From: Odontocerum albicorne
Lineage: Eukaryota > Arthropoda > Insecta > Trichoptera > Odontoceridae
NCBI GenBank assembly: GCA_949825065.1
Contig: OX463845.1
Location: 26,354,738-26,418,737 of the forward strand
DNA: 64,000 nt
Direction: 5' to 3'
The position numbers and the translations under genes are program-made. Under the pieces are notes generated by a model, which was not told the origin of the DNA, made no database searches, and saw nothing but the letters and a program-made list of their open reading frames with translations. Below are positions 47,831 through 58,901 of the stretch, in pieces (the first letter of the stretch is position 1; every line of letters begins with the position of its first letter).

Positions 47831-48544
47831 TACGAAAAAAATATGTTTCGAACAAAATAAATATTTAAAAAAAATATGTAAATGTATCATACATCTGAGA
47901 AATTGTAGAGTTGCATGGATGAAGAAAAGTTAAAAGGAAAAACATTCTGCAATCAACAAGTATTGCGCAGTCTCTATTTTACATACCCACACAGGAAAAG
48001 GAATCAATATTGTATGTTACTTCTGATACTAACTCATGGAGAGCTTTAGACGTGTTTTATCTCTCTAGTCCACTAATTTAAGTTTTCTTAAATTCTTGGA
48101 GATATTTAACCTTTTGTGTCATTAACTCAATTAACGATAAGATTACCTTAACCGTCCCACAGATTAAGTTTAAATATCTATCAACATTTAATCAAAGAAC
48201 AATACCCTCATAATATTGAAATATAATTTTAATAGACAACATATTTCACATGTGATTACAGATATTGCCATCGTTAATGTTGTTCTTATCTCTTGAAAGA
48301 AAATTACACGAGTCAAAAAGACACATTGAAAAAAATCCTGGAAACGAAGATAGTTTTCAGTATCAACAGTGGAGACAAAGATATAATATTGTGTCTACCT
48401 ACATAATAATAATACTTCATTTAGTTTTGCTAAATATAAAAATGTACAATATTTCTGAAATGATTTTTCTGTAGCACAAAAATATACACTTTAATATTTA
48501 ATCAATAGTAGAAGAAAAAAAATTAAACATTTATTTTTAATAAA

Positions 48545-48635
48545 ACACCAACGACCATCATAAAACAGATGCCCTGTCCAATGCACTAGTGTTTAATAGA
48601 TGCTCTGTCCAATACACGCCACAGGGTATACACAT
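48545..48635. repeat. Short local duplication
   Basis: AGATGCCCTGTCCAATGCAC and AGATGCTCTGTCCAATACAC lie about 31 bp apart. Confidence 0.5.
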
Positions 48636-48779
48636 CTCATTAAATTTTTCTCTTGCTGTATATATATGTAACATATGATATAATAACAGCTATGCGAAAA
48701 AATACGACATTTTCCAATAGACTTCATCAAACCAACGAATACCTCGTTTTGTGTACAATAATAATATGTTGTTCGGAAA

Positions 48780-49310
48780 GCATTTCGTATAAATGTCGTT
48801 AGGACAAAATTTTCGTTATCTACTTCATTTCAAACATGCTGAATGTATATTATTGTGAAATGCAATAGTTTAGAGCGCATTTTCAACCATTGTTTAACTA
48901 AATTGCACGAGCGTTTTATTTTGTCGTTATTTTAAAGAGGGAACCAAATATGTTGTGTTTTTGGTACTTGATTTTTTACTAGCGCTTAAGCAAAAATGTA
49001 ACTTGAACCAAAAAAAGAAATGTTCAGTATATGGTGACGATGCAGTAAGCGATCGTGTGTGCCAAATGTGGTTTAAATAATTCCGTAAGGGTGATACAAC
49101 ACTGGCATATTGTGTCCGCTTTGGAAGGATGACAACCACTGATAAGGACCAAATCAAGACTTTGATCACGAATAATCATCGTTATAAGACACAATTGCTG
49201 AGAAACGGAGTCTATTAAAAAAACACCGACAACGAGCATTTGTTCTAATTTTGCGTTTGAATTTGACCTAAACGAAATTACTTTCTGAACATGCAATAGA
49301 GTTATCGAAT
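48780..49310 (+). mobile_element. Second mariner relic with transposase N-terminus
   Basis: The 5' part (48790-48930) is shared with 14.39-14.54 kb. From 49021 one frame reads CSVYGDDAVSDRVCQMWFK, a stop at 49078, then FRKGDTTLAYCVRFGRMTTT DKDQIKTLITNNHRYKTQLL, ending at a stop near 49218. This matches CSVYGEDAVSxRTCQxWFxKFRxGD and DxxQIKTLIExNxRYTT of mariner transposases, in the right order. The catalytic domain is absent or unrecognisable, and inverted ends were not found. Confidence 0.7.
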
Positions 49311-49776
49311 TATATATAACAAGGGATTATGGATTGTTAAAAAATTGCATGTTTTTAAAGTCACCACATGTCGTCTAATGTGTAGTATATTTTCTCTGTG
49401 AAATCGACCGCAAAAAGCTTTGATTGTCATCAGTAAAAACATAGAATGCTAGATTGAGGTTTGAAAATCACCTTTAAAAACGAACTTTTGAGTGCGAGTA
49501 TAATTTCACTTCGACCATTTGCTCCTTGGAACATAATTACATTGTCCATTTTAACTGTTATACTTATAGTAAATTAAATACATAAAATTTCCATAAAGTT
49601 ATAATTTTAATACTTTCTAATATACTCGTATTTAAAATTTATAAATTGTTTCCCTTTCTTTTACGTTTTGTTATACTGATTAATATGACACTTTTTTTTA
49701 TCACTTTTTTGCAGTTTAAAAAATATTATTTTATGAAGCAAAAAGAAAAGTCTTATTTTTATTACAGTAATTATAA

Positions 49777-50046
49777 TTTAATCTATTATGTGTTTGCAAA
49801 TATGATTTTGGATAGTGTTTAATCTATTATGTGTTCACAAATATGATTTTGGATAGTGTTTAATCTATTATGTGTTCACAAATATGATTTTGGATAGTGT
49901 TTAATCTATTATGTGTTCACAAATATGATTTTGGATAGTGTTTAATCTATTATGTGTTCACAAATATGATTTTGGATAGTGTTTAATCTATTATGTGTTC
50001 ACAAATATGATTTTGGATAGTGTTTAATCTATTATGTGTTCACAAA
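49777..50046. repeat. Minisatellite: 41-bp unit, 6.6 copies
   Basis: Units begin TTTAATCTATTATGTGTTCA at 49777, 49818, 49859, 49900, 49941, 49982 and 50023 (last one 24 bp). Copies 2-6 look identical; the first has TGTTTGCAAA in place of TGTTCACAAA. Such uniformity suggests recent expansion or homogenisation. Confidence 0.95.
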
Positions 50047-50394
50047 GATTCATTGGTAATTTTTAAAGGCGTTTTGTTAAAAGTGGTACACTTACATTTC
50101 GGGCCAGTTTGATATATTTATTAATTTTCTATAAGCTATTAAATATGCCTAAACATACTTAAAATATATTTATTCCATGGTTTACAAGACATATTAAATA
50201 ACATTAACCCTCCCTACGTATTAAAAAATATTTTTTTACTCGTTTTTAATTTTGTATCACGACGATGAGTTTTATTTCATCCGTGTAGTAAGTACCCTGC
50301 AATATATGTGTATAATTTGTAATTACATTTATTAAAGAGCGTGGCTTAAATACAACATTGTCTATGGCCGCATTAATGGAGCCGTCGGGCTTAG

Positions 50395-50535
50395 AGCCAC
50401 TGGATTAGGCACGAAATTAGCGATTCTTCCTTACTCATGTTGGCAATACTACTACGTGAAGAGACAATAACGCTTGCACACGTCTATCGTGTCAGAGTAT
50501 TGTTGTCAGGCAAACTCTTGAAGATTAAGCACACG
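50395..50535 (-). repeat. SINE B copy
   Basis: GGCAATACTACTACGTGAAG AGACAATAACGC, ACACGTCTATCGTG, AGAGTATTGTTGTCAGGCAA AC. Good match to the body of the 7.8-kb copy. Head not evident. Confidence 0.55.
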
Positions 50536-50539
50536 ATAT

Positions 50540-51570
50540 TTATGTTAATATGAACGTTTTATTTTAAGAATGAATTCAACGATAATAACCGAACATTTGG
50601 GAATTACAGGATTCAATAAAGCTTATTACATTACCAATAAAAAAATTGAGGGTTGGTTCCTTTTTGTGTATATCTGTACACTTAAACAGAAAATTCCTCA
50701 TATATTTTCAGTATTTTTAAACATTTATTTAAAATTAAAAAACTCCGACACCATATATTATTAAAACTATTCTTACTTCAAAGGTGAACATACTAATAAA
50801 ATAGCTTTTCCTTATAAGCGATGAAAGTAAGCAAATATCGTTATTACCAAACAAATAGACACTTCTTTACACTCATGAATAAATATAAGTCGACGGGTAG
50901 AATTTATAGCGATCACCATTGTAGGGGTCCTTTGAAATGATCACCTTTTCACCGTGAACAAGAAGAGACACTCTTGAAAAGGTTTTTGATAGTTTGCACA
51001 ATGGCAATGTTAGGAGAGACGGTAATACAAACTACTGTGTTTTGGTAACGGGCCGTGCCAAATGCATGTCCGACCCATCAATATTTTGGTTTGTCCCCAT
51101 TGTGCTCGAGTGTGTATTGTTGCTGTGAATAAGCGTTAAGTATGGTCACATGATTGAATTTAAGATGTTGTTTGATGGTGTATTTAAACGGATGATGGGT
51201 TTGTGTACTCGAATCTTTAATATTTACTGTGGTCAACCTTACTGAAATTTTAACTATTTTTTTACTTCCTACCCATTAATTCACAAAATATTTATAGACG
51301 CATAACTCTGATTTTCGAGCTTTTTGTATAAAGAGCTGATAAATAATATTTACAATTTACAACGCCGTTTTTTTTAATACTTAATTTCCATAGTTGAGTA
51401 TCTTTATTACTTTATTACATATTTTAAAATAATATACACATATAACATATAATCGATTAAATGTTTCTTATTATAAAAGCTACAGTCATCATTTACTTCC
51501 TAATTGGTGATATATGTAAAACGGATTAACTCTTCGAATTATAAAATCAACACATACCGTATCTAAACTA
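50540..51570. other. No gene; one GC-richer patch
   Basis: 50990-51240 is moderately GC-rich and unique (GTAACGGGCCGTGCCAAATG). No open frame spans it. The remainder is AT-rich and featureless. Confidence 0.3.
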
Positions 51571-51584
51571 TAAAATCACACATG

Positions 51585-51895
51585 CAATATCTATACCGGA
51601 GTAGGCAAAGTTGACAGTATACCAGATTTTTAACATCAAATCATGTTCCCTTCCCCTCATTTACATCCTTACATCTTCTTATATAGTTCCTTTAGTTTTT
51701 CGCAATCCTTACCTACTCGTATAATTCTTTAAAATGTAATTCAAGTGGTACAACTGTGATTTTCTGTATATTTTTCTTACACGAGTCGCACTCACTTTGA
51801 GATGATAAATTTTCAAGTTAATATTTTATCACCCATTCTTTTTACAAACCAAACTATCTCAGAGTGTTTTTACACCCTAACTAACACATGGTTCT
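51585..51895 (-). pseudogene. RTE-like non-LTR tail carrying an octamer insertion
   Basis: ATCTATACCGGAGTAGGCAA, ACATCCTTACATCTTCTTAT, AATTCTTTAAAATGTAATTC AAG and ACAAACCAAACTATCTCAGA G occupy the same positions as in the copies at 8.0, 24.0, 28.2 and 47.5 kb. Between the CTTAC and TTCTTTA blocks this copy is about 5-6 bases longer and contains TACTCGTA (51714-51721). Confidence 0.5.
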
Positions 51896-53330
51896 TGCGT
51901 TTATCAGCATTTGACACATTTCTGATTTTGTCATACAACTTATAATCCCCGCACGAATTTCAACCATTAAAGGATTGAACATAAGGGATAATATATTTGT
52001 AAAGTGATTTAAAAAGTTTAAATGTATTGAAAAGTTGAAACTCCAATTTAAATTAAAGTTATTCAATATAAATTTGAAGTCGTAAATTATATACCATATC
52101 ATGTAACTACCAATTGAAATATACCGCACATTGTTACAATATTTAAGAAATATTTAGTTCGATTATCCATGAGGTATACAAAATGCCAACGATTTAGTCA
52201 CATCAAATACGATACTCGGTCTCTCAATGCGACACCGGTGCATCCTATAGTAAGGAGCATAATGAAATTTGGCAGATTTATTGCTCGGCTATCTGTCTTC
52301 ACACTTGGAATAGTATTGAAAATTTATATCCAGTTTTGACGGTCTTATATGTTCGATGGATATTGTTTGGGGTCTTTTTTCACTTAAATTTAATATCATT
52401 ATGTGTACGATCGACAGAAAAATATATATCTTTTTTTTACCTAAAATTACTATACTGAATACTTCGAAGCCCAACGAGTACAGATATATTTTTTAATATA
52501 TGTTCCTACTAATACTTTTCTATAAAAAAACAATTCCATAAAAACAGTAATCTTTACTACGTACAGTGTCGTTTTGAAGGAATACTACAAATGGTAATGA
52601 TTTTTAGTTTATGATTAAATTTTTAATATGTATTTCATAGTTTTTTTTTAGAAATATTACTATAGTTTTCAATGTATTATTAACTTCATGTTACCGATAT
52701 TATATATAAACAGAGTAATAGGAATTAAATTATGTTTGAAGTAAAAAATAAATCTTTCTGTATTTTTAGAGGGCTTCCATAAGATGCTTTATTATAAGTA
52801 AACTGCTAACCAAAATCGTTTTCTAACATATTTATGGAGTTGAAAAAAATATTGTTTTTCAATTAAATTAAACACACTTTATTGCAAAACTAGTTAAAAA
52901 ACATAGCCTTGATAAAGTGGATTTCTGAAACAGAAGATTTATTAAAACGTAATCTCAATTAAATTTTATTTAAATGGATGTAGTGAAATTGCAAAAACAT
53001 ATATTTAGATAAATATGTCTCATTGATAAATTAAACGCTGAATTGATTTGTTTTAACGTAAAGTACGTCATATAAGTGTTGTGATAACATCTACTTTAAT
53101 CTTCTTTTTTTTCAAAAGTATATCTATGCATACATTTTGTAATCATGTGAATTTAAAACTTTAAAAAAAGTTATTTTAAGAAGTTGACATTAACAGTCCT
53201 ACATAAAACAGCAATGTCAACAAAAGATTTGCCAAATAATTTATTGAAGTACTTTTGAATAAAAATAACTATTACGAATTAAACATTGATAAGTTGGTTA
53301 AAATCCGATTTTATCAAAATCTATTTGTTA
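51896..53330. other. AT-rich sequence, nothing recognised
   Basis: Chance-length open frames only; no repeat partner noticed. Confidence 0.35.
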
Positions 53331-53588
53331 TGTCAAACAATTCTCAAATATTTCTAGCATAAGCACAAATGTATCTCAAACAATTCTCAAATATTTCTAG
53401 CATAAGCACAAATGTATCTCAAACAATTCTCAAATATTTCTAGCATAAGCACAAATGTATCTCAAACAATTCTCAAATATTTCTAGCATAAGCACAAATG
53501 TATCTCAAACAATTCTCAAATATTTCTAGCATAAGCACAAATGTATCTCAAACAATTCTCAAATATTTCTAGCATAAGCACAAATGTA
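53331..53588. repeat. Minisatellite: 43-bp unit, 6 copies
   Basis: Units start TCTCAAACAATTCTCAAATA at 53374, 53417, 53460, 53503 and 53546. The first unit at 53331 starts TG instead of TC. Otherwise the copies appear identical. A partial unit (TCTC) follows at 53589. Confidence 0.95.
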
Positions 53589-53658
53589 TCTCCAACTCAA
53601 ATAACGCAACCGATTTTGGCATCTCTTTATTTTCATATAAAGTCATTCCAATCGATAA

Positions 53659-54067
53659 AAATCAAACAATAAATTTACAAATTCTGTAAAAGCTGCCTTT
53701 TGGCGTAATCTGATACATGAGTCTCTTCTATTTAAATATGGGGAGTGTCGTCGAGAGAAAAAAAAACTTGCATTGTGCTAACCACAACTGCCGTAGAAAA
53801 AAATCAAGCTGATTCTATTGTAACAAAACCATCGACCAACAATAGATTTGTTGGAGAAATAGTTCACAGCCCCTGTGTGTTTGCAAACAAAACGTTAGCA
53901 TAATAGACTTCACTCCATTGGGTGCATCTAGAGATTATCTACAACAGAAAAAAGTGACTTTTGGACGATCCTTGAATTCAAAGGTGTCGACTATAAGTGG
54001 ATACATTTCTAGGAAGAAAAAAAAACTGGAGCTGTTTTATTTCCTTGACTTTGAGTTATTTTATTAA
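53659..54067 (+). pseudogene. Broken coding segment resembling a PP1-docking (Ki-67/CDCA2-type) region
   Basis: Three successive frames are open in turn. Frame 1 (53659 to about 53765): NSVKAAFWRNLIHESLLFKY GECRREKK. Frame 3 (53736-53903), joined at a 9-A run: LTTTAVEKNQADSIVTKPS, NNRFVGEIVHSPCVFANKTL, stop. Frame 2 (about 53880-54067): IIDFTPLGASRDYLQQKKVT FGRSLNSKVSTISGYISR. The order FVGEI-hSPxVFxxKTL-xxTPLxxxR is reminiscent of the RVSFGxxLSPEVFDxxLPxxTPL unit of PP1-binding proteins, and KVTF (53951-53962) fits the RVxF docking motif. Frameshifts and TAATAG at 53901-53906 show a pseudogene or relic. Homology is by eye and uncertain. Confidence 0.3.
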
Positions 54068-54830
54068 TTTCGAAGTTAATTGAAATATTAATATATTTAC
54101 AATATTTCTGAAATTTCACTTTTTATTTAGAAAATTAAATATCTTACTAATTCGTACAATGTTATGTAGCTGTCTTACATTAATCCAATGAACGTTACCG
54201 AATTCATATTGTTTCAGTGTTACTTAATGAAATGTATGTTTCTTTCAATTTGAATACACTTGTATTAAAGCAAATAGTAAATTAATAGCAAAAATATGTT
54301 TTAAAAAATATGCCACAAAATAAAATTAAAATATGTGCCTGAAAAAAATATTTTTATTTATAAAAGTATGCATAACTTAATTATGAAGTTTTTTCCAGCC
54401 ACTTTTTTCTTTTTCTGGTCGTCGATGCCCTTATAAAAGTTTATTTATTTCTTTTTGTTGTGTATGTTTTTCTTTTCTTTGTTATTTTGGAATTAGATAG
54501 TTTTTGTTCTCCTTGTCAATAAAACCCGTATATTTCTCAAAAATGTTTAAAGAAAATTTCATGATGGGTCGGAAGAGATTACTACTTGACAGTAAACTCG
54601 CTACACTGTATACTATAGAATAAAGTGTTTAAATACAGATATGAAACGTGCTTTGAAGCTTATATTCCATGGCTTACACATTTGAAAGATATAATTCAGA
54701 ATTACCGGTAATAAATAAATAAAAAACGACCATTTATTTTATTTTATTTATTTTACACATGACAAGAAATGTATATAATTTGCTAAAAAACTACAGATAA
54801 TTTAATTTGAACAAACAATTTTAATGGATC
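54068..54830. other. AT-rich sequence, nothing recognised
   Basis: No features supported. Confidence 0.35.
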
Positions 54831-54869
54831 TGGGTTTGTTGCCTTTCATTTGTCGTGTTCCAAGTAAAC

Positions 54870-54965
54870 TAGGCTTTCGCCTGTATCTCACTGCGGACTA
54901 TTTATATAGCGCAGTTAAGAGAGCAAACTCTCTTCAAGGAAATTTGCTCCTCAAACGGAAGAATC
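54870..54965 (-). promoter_or_regulatory. Candidate core promoter (TATA plus GAGAG)
   Basis: Minus strand: GAAGAGAGTTTGCTCTCTTA followed about 10 bases later by CTATATAAATAG, an ideal TATA box, in a GC-richer unique stretch (54830-55010). GAGAG repeats just upstream of TATA occur in several insect promoters. No transcript or open frame follows on that strand, so function is unproven. Confidence 0.2.
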
Positions 54966-55880
54966 TACAACATTTGAGATACATCGCTAGCGAAGTATAA
55001 CAACTGAAAGAGAAATGTACTTATGATGACTAGAAACTAGATAGATGACACACAAAATAAATGTTTGCGATGTTTATTTACGGACACAATTGATACATTT
55101 AAACTGTTCTTTAAATTGCTGACTACATTCTTAAATGAAAGTTAAAAATTAATTGTAATCACAAGAGAAATAAGGTCATCTAAGAAAAAAAAGACAGCAG
55201 TCAAAAGAAAAAAGAAAAAGGATTTTTTTCTTATTCTTTATGAAAGATCATACCAACCATATGATATGACTATCAAATAAATAAAAAGAAAGAGTTGCAC
55301 AAAAGTTCAACTTGTTGATATATTTCATTTAAACCAATGTCATCTCTGATTTGGTTTATGTTTAAGTGAAATCCGATCTGGTTCTTAAAATATTTACGAC
55401 TCGAACTCATTCGTTTGTACACGCGTTACTCGGTTTCTGGACTGCGAACTTATAAATCCTTAAGACATTATTTACTATTTTTCAGGGCTGAATTAAGACA
55501 ATTGTATGAGAAGACGAGGAAAGAAGATTATTCAATAATTATGGAAGTTAATCAAAAAGTTTTGAAAATATTTTTTAATTAATTTTAAAAGGTTTTTTTT
55601 TTGGTCCCGATAGTGAGTGATTTTTTTTCAATTATGTCAAGGAAAGATGGCTGTCAAATTATATTCGATAGTTAAAGATATTCTAAGAAATATTTTAAAT
55701 ATATAATTTCTTGATAACCGATGTCCAAACGCGAAATTATATTGTTACACACAGACGTACGTACACGTATAACCGATGTCATGTTATTTGATTAAAATCA
55801 ATTTTAATTATTATTAGCACATATATAAACAGACCTTTACACACGTAGAAGATTTAACTTGATTTTTTGAAATAATTAAC

Positions 55881-56010
55881 ACGACCTCCGTAGTATAGTT
55901 GATAAGATGCCTGTCTTCCAGCCTTGTGGTCGCGAGTTCGACTCTCGTTGTTACTCAAACTTTTTTGAAAAAATACAATGGAATCCAAAGTTGATTTTTT
56001 GTGAATTTAT
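55881..56010 (+). repeat. SINE A copy with well-preserved tRNA-like head
   Basis: ACGACCTCCGTAGTATAGTT GATAAGATGCC and GAGTTCGACTC (A and B boxes in correct spacing, about 35 bases apart), then CTTTTTTGAAAAAATACAAT GGAATCC. Lacks an acceptor stem match, so it is a SINE head and not a tRNA gene. Confidence 0.7.
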
Positions 56011-56044
56011 TTATTTTTACTTGCTTTTATTGTTGGGTTGACCA

Positions 56045-57105
56045 TTTATAATGACTTAGAAATTATTTATTTATATTTTACTTGGGTTTTATGTTATAGA
56101 TATATAATAATTTATATCGTGATTGCACTTAAAAAATAACTTTCATTAGAAAATATACTCCGTAATTAAAAGAACAGTTAAAATTATTTACATTGCATTA
56201 AAATTTATTTTTTATGTCATCTTTCAAGTTTCCGGTACTTTTACGTTTGTTTTTCAGTTGTACTCACAATACAGGAGTACTTGCACAAGAGTAAAGCAAT
56301 TATAAGAAAATTCACAGAAACACAAAAATATATTTTTTTAATTATCCACACTAGGTTCATTACTAATTCCGAGACAGTTGATTTACAACCGTGAAATTCT
56401 AAATATACAATCCTACACTTATGAATTGTAATAGTTTATGAGATTTGACAACTTCATTATTATTTTTCTGTGTTTTATATTAAAAAGGATACTAATATTT
56501 TCGGCAAGTTTACGAAAAGAATTTGAGAAGAGAATAAGTCTATCACACAAATTAAATGTTAGTGCACCGGGTATGTATCAAGAGTGTGCTTCTGTAGGAA
56601 AGTGAAATCTACAATACCTCAGGTCACAACGAAAGAAGATTCAACAAGTTTCGCATGCAGCGTTTATGCAGATTTATCTAAAATGTGCATTTATTTAAAG
56701 TTCATTATTTATGACAAAACATGGTGAAAATATTCTAAATTCAAACCAAATCATTCGGAAAGAAGACATCGATTCGATAGAGGAATGCAATATACTTTTA
56801 CAAAAAGTTATACAACATATGTTACATTACAAGATGATAAACAAAAAAAATATAAGGCCATAAATATGTAAGATGAATCGATAAAGTAGATGAACGAAGT
56901 TAACTAGGAATTAATATGTGATCCAATGGAAAACAGTCGTATGTTCATTAATATAAAAAAATCTCTTCCGACTATGTAGCTAGTAAGGAGGTCAATGTAA
57001 CATATATTATATTTTGTAATAGCATTGTTGAAAGTCAGTATGGATGATTAAACAAAGAAAGAGTAGATTGGAAAATAATGCGGATTGAAAGAAGATACAT
57101 CGTTT
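56045..57105. other. AT-rich sequence; upstream part may belong to the next LINE relic
   Basis: No clear feature. From about 56880 the purine-rich plus strand (AAACAAAGAAAGAGTAGATT) is similar in character to the sequence before other RT tails and may be decayed ORF2. Confidence 0.3.
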
Positions 57106-57390
57106 AAGTTGAAGAAACGGCATTGAGATGGTTTAGTCATGTAGAAAAGATTAATGATCAAAATTTAAAAAAAAATATTTGGGAAGTAAAGAAAGTACTA
57201 AATTTTTTGGATAGAGAATGTATACAATCGTTATTTGAGCAAATAAATCCAATTTTGAAAAACAGTAGCTTGAAAAGTTTATACAATATAAGATTGTGCA
57301 TGAAAATGGTAAAAGCAAAATATTTGTGCCCAGGTACAAATCTATATTGTGTCAAGCAAAAATCTGTTATGTATTCTTACTCTTAAAAGA
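57106..57390 (+). pseudogene. RTE-like non-LTR tail
   Basis: The frame from 57119 reads ALRWFSHVEKINDQNLKKNI WEVKK (RWFGHVxRM motif), followed in other frames by KSSLKSLYNIRLCMKMVKAK, the usual (KSLxDxRLCMxxxxAK) ending. The plus orientation is opposite to most other tails here. Confidence 0.6.
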
Positions 57391-57624
57391 ACATATCATG
57401 AAGATAATGAGATAAAAACATTGACGCGTAGTATATGATCAATTGAAAAAATTTAAACGATGTACGAATATAAAATGTCATGTAAAATACGACGAAATCT
57501 CATACATGGTTTTATTTATATTTAAATCATAATTCACCGAAAAGCTTCTTGAAATATAATTATAATAAATATTTTTTAAAGGTCTTCTCGGTTATTGAAA
57601 ATAATATGATATCAATACATTTGG

Positions 57625-57690
57625 TTCTGCGGACAGGAACGTGGTGCGCCATGCCATCTATCGGCCAATGCATAAAATACTTGTTAAAAT
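57625..57690. repeat. Fragment with GCGCCATGCCATCTATCGGC
   Basis: GTGGTGCGCCATGCCATCTA TCGGCC resembles the GCGCCATCTATCGGC core found in many arthropod interspersed repeats. Only this short core is visible. Confidence 0.25.
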
Positions 57691-57984
57691 TCATGTTACG
57701 TGCATAATGCATTTCTTATTCCATAATGCATTCCGGTAATTGTGATATTTTCCTGCTGCAGTTTTTATATATTTAATAATTATTAACAGGATTTTAAGTG
57801 AATTTAATATTTATCTATTATCAATTTTTTAATTGAAAATTGATAAATATTAAAATCGTTTTCAAAGATTAAACAATTTTAATAATATAATTAGTATTTG
57901 AAAAATAATATAAGTAAACAAACACTCAAAGATATATTAAAATATCGTTTCTAAGGTATATTTTTTACACATTTTCGTCGTGTA

Positions 57985-58175
57985 CAGTACAATATGGTGA
58001 GATTATTTTCGTGTGGCAATCTCTTCTTACTAGCGAGAAATATGCTAAAGAGGCTTTATAGGTAGAAACAAGACTGGAATATTTTTTAAAAACCTGGATT
58101 CCAACGGAAATCGAACCCACAACCCCTGGTTTGGAAGACAGGTGTTTTAGGAGCGATGTCATAGGGGTCGTCACT
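57985..58175 (-). repeat. SINE A copy, full length
   Basis: From the 3' end: GTACAATATGGTGAGATTAT, GTGTGGCAATCTCTTCTTAC, ATGCTAAAGAGGC, CAAGACTGGAATATTTTTTA A, GGAAATCGAACCCACAACCC (reverse B box), GAAGACAGGTGTTTTAGGAG (reverse box A side). Defines the SINE A consensus order together with the copy at 62005. Confidence 0.75.
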
Positions 58176-58214
58176 ATTTTGATTTTATCATTTCGATATT
58201 TACGAGTATATATA

Positions 58215-58385
58215 TATGGTACATTAAAACCTGGTGGATTTATTACTATGTGGCAATCCATTCTAATAATTAATAAAAAGCAGATTGGAACTAATTTTAC
58301 TTTTTTTGGGTACCAATGGGTTCGAATGCCCCCTCCTCCTGACTTGAAGACTGTAGTCTTACCAAGTCGTTCATTTAGCAAGTTT
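58215..58385 (-). repeat. SINE A copy, full length
   Basis: AAACCTGGTGGATTTATTAC, GTGGCAATCC, AGCAGATTGGAAC, GGGTACCAATGGGTTCGAAT (reverse B region), then GACTGTAGTCTTACCAAGTC. Second of two same-orientation copies about 40 bp apart. Confidence 0.7.
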
Positions 58386-58583
58386 AATTGAAAATTTGGG
58401 TCGTAAATAAAACCGAATTATTCGACCATTTGATTGTCACAACTTAATAACTTGTTGACTTTAATAGTGCAAGCGTGACTCGGTTGTGGAAACCAATGAA
58501 AATGGGTTGGACTAAGTGAATTATATATTAAAAAATTGACAAATTTAAACAGCTGTACAAGAAGGTGTATGGATGTGGAGGAG

Positions 58584-58601
58584 GCGAAATGTTTATTTCG
58601 C
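58584..58601. other. Perfect hairpin next to the 70-bp array
   Basis: GCGAAAT GTTT ATTTCGC, 7-bp stem with 4-nt loop, 20 bases before the first 70-bp unit. Confidence 0.6.
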
Positions 58602-58621
58602 AATCGAATAGTCTAGCGCTC

Positions 58622-58901
58622 TTTTAGAGCACAGTGCCACATTATTTATTGGTTAGAGTAGTAAGCTGGTAGTGTTGCGTGAAATCAAACGTTTTAGAAC
58701 ACAGTGCCACACTATTTTTTGGTTAGAGTAGTAAGCTGGTAGTGTTGCGTGAAATCAAACGTTTTAAAACACAGTGCCACATTATTTATTGGATGGAGTA
58801 GTAAGCTGGTAGTGTTGCGTGAAATAAAACGTTTTAGAACACTGTGCCACACTGTTTATTGGTTGAAGTAGTAAGCTGGTAGTGTTGCGTGAAATCAAAC
58901 T
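58622..58901. repeat. Minisatellite: 70-bp unit, 4 copies
   Basis: Units start at 58622, 58692, 58762 and 58832 (TTTTAGAACACAGTGCCACA) and share TAGTAAGCTGGTAGTGTTGC GTGAAAT. A few substitutions per copy make it older than the 41- and 43-bp arrays. Confidence 0.95.

Larger units (their letters stand above)
429..58208. repeat. Dispersed octamer TACGAGTA/TACTCGTA, 21 copies
   Basis: Exact copies start at 429, 2167, 6010, 10354, 16374, 17214, 18073, 22002, 26582, 27085, 28168, 34821, 35761, 40127, 41405, 41747, 44199, 46664, 49623, 51714 and 58201. Flanks differ, so they are not parts of one longer repeat. At about 68% A+T roughly 2-3 are expected on both strands. The rearranged control TACGTGTA/TACACGTA was seen four times (15022, 37745, 45600, 55762). 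Counting was by eye. Confidence 0.7.

Noticed and set aside
49024..49296. Two minus open frames (80-90 codons)
   Set aside because: Antisense of the second mariner transposase relic, which gives the recognisable motifs on the plus strand.
55881..55955. Functional tRNA gene
   Set aside because: A and B boxes are present, but the acceptor stem does not pair and the sequence continues into the SINE body; same for the other heads.
57965..58381. 138-codon minus-strand open frame, the longest here
   Set aside because: It runs through two adjacent SINE A copies; the peptide is the translated tRNA-like head and body and recurs wherever SINE A occurs.
58622..58901. CRISPR-like array (GTTTTAGA... repeats)
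   Set aside because: Directly abutting 70-bp tandem units without unique spacers, in eukaryotic DNA; a minisatellite.
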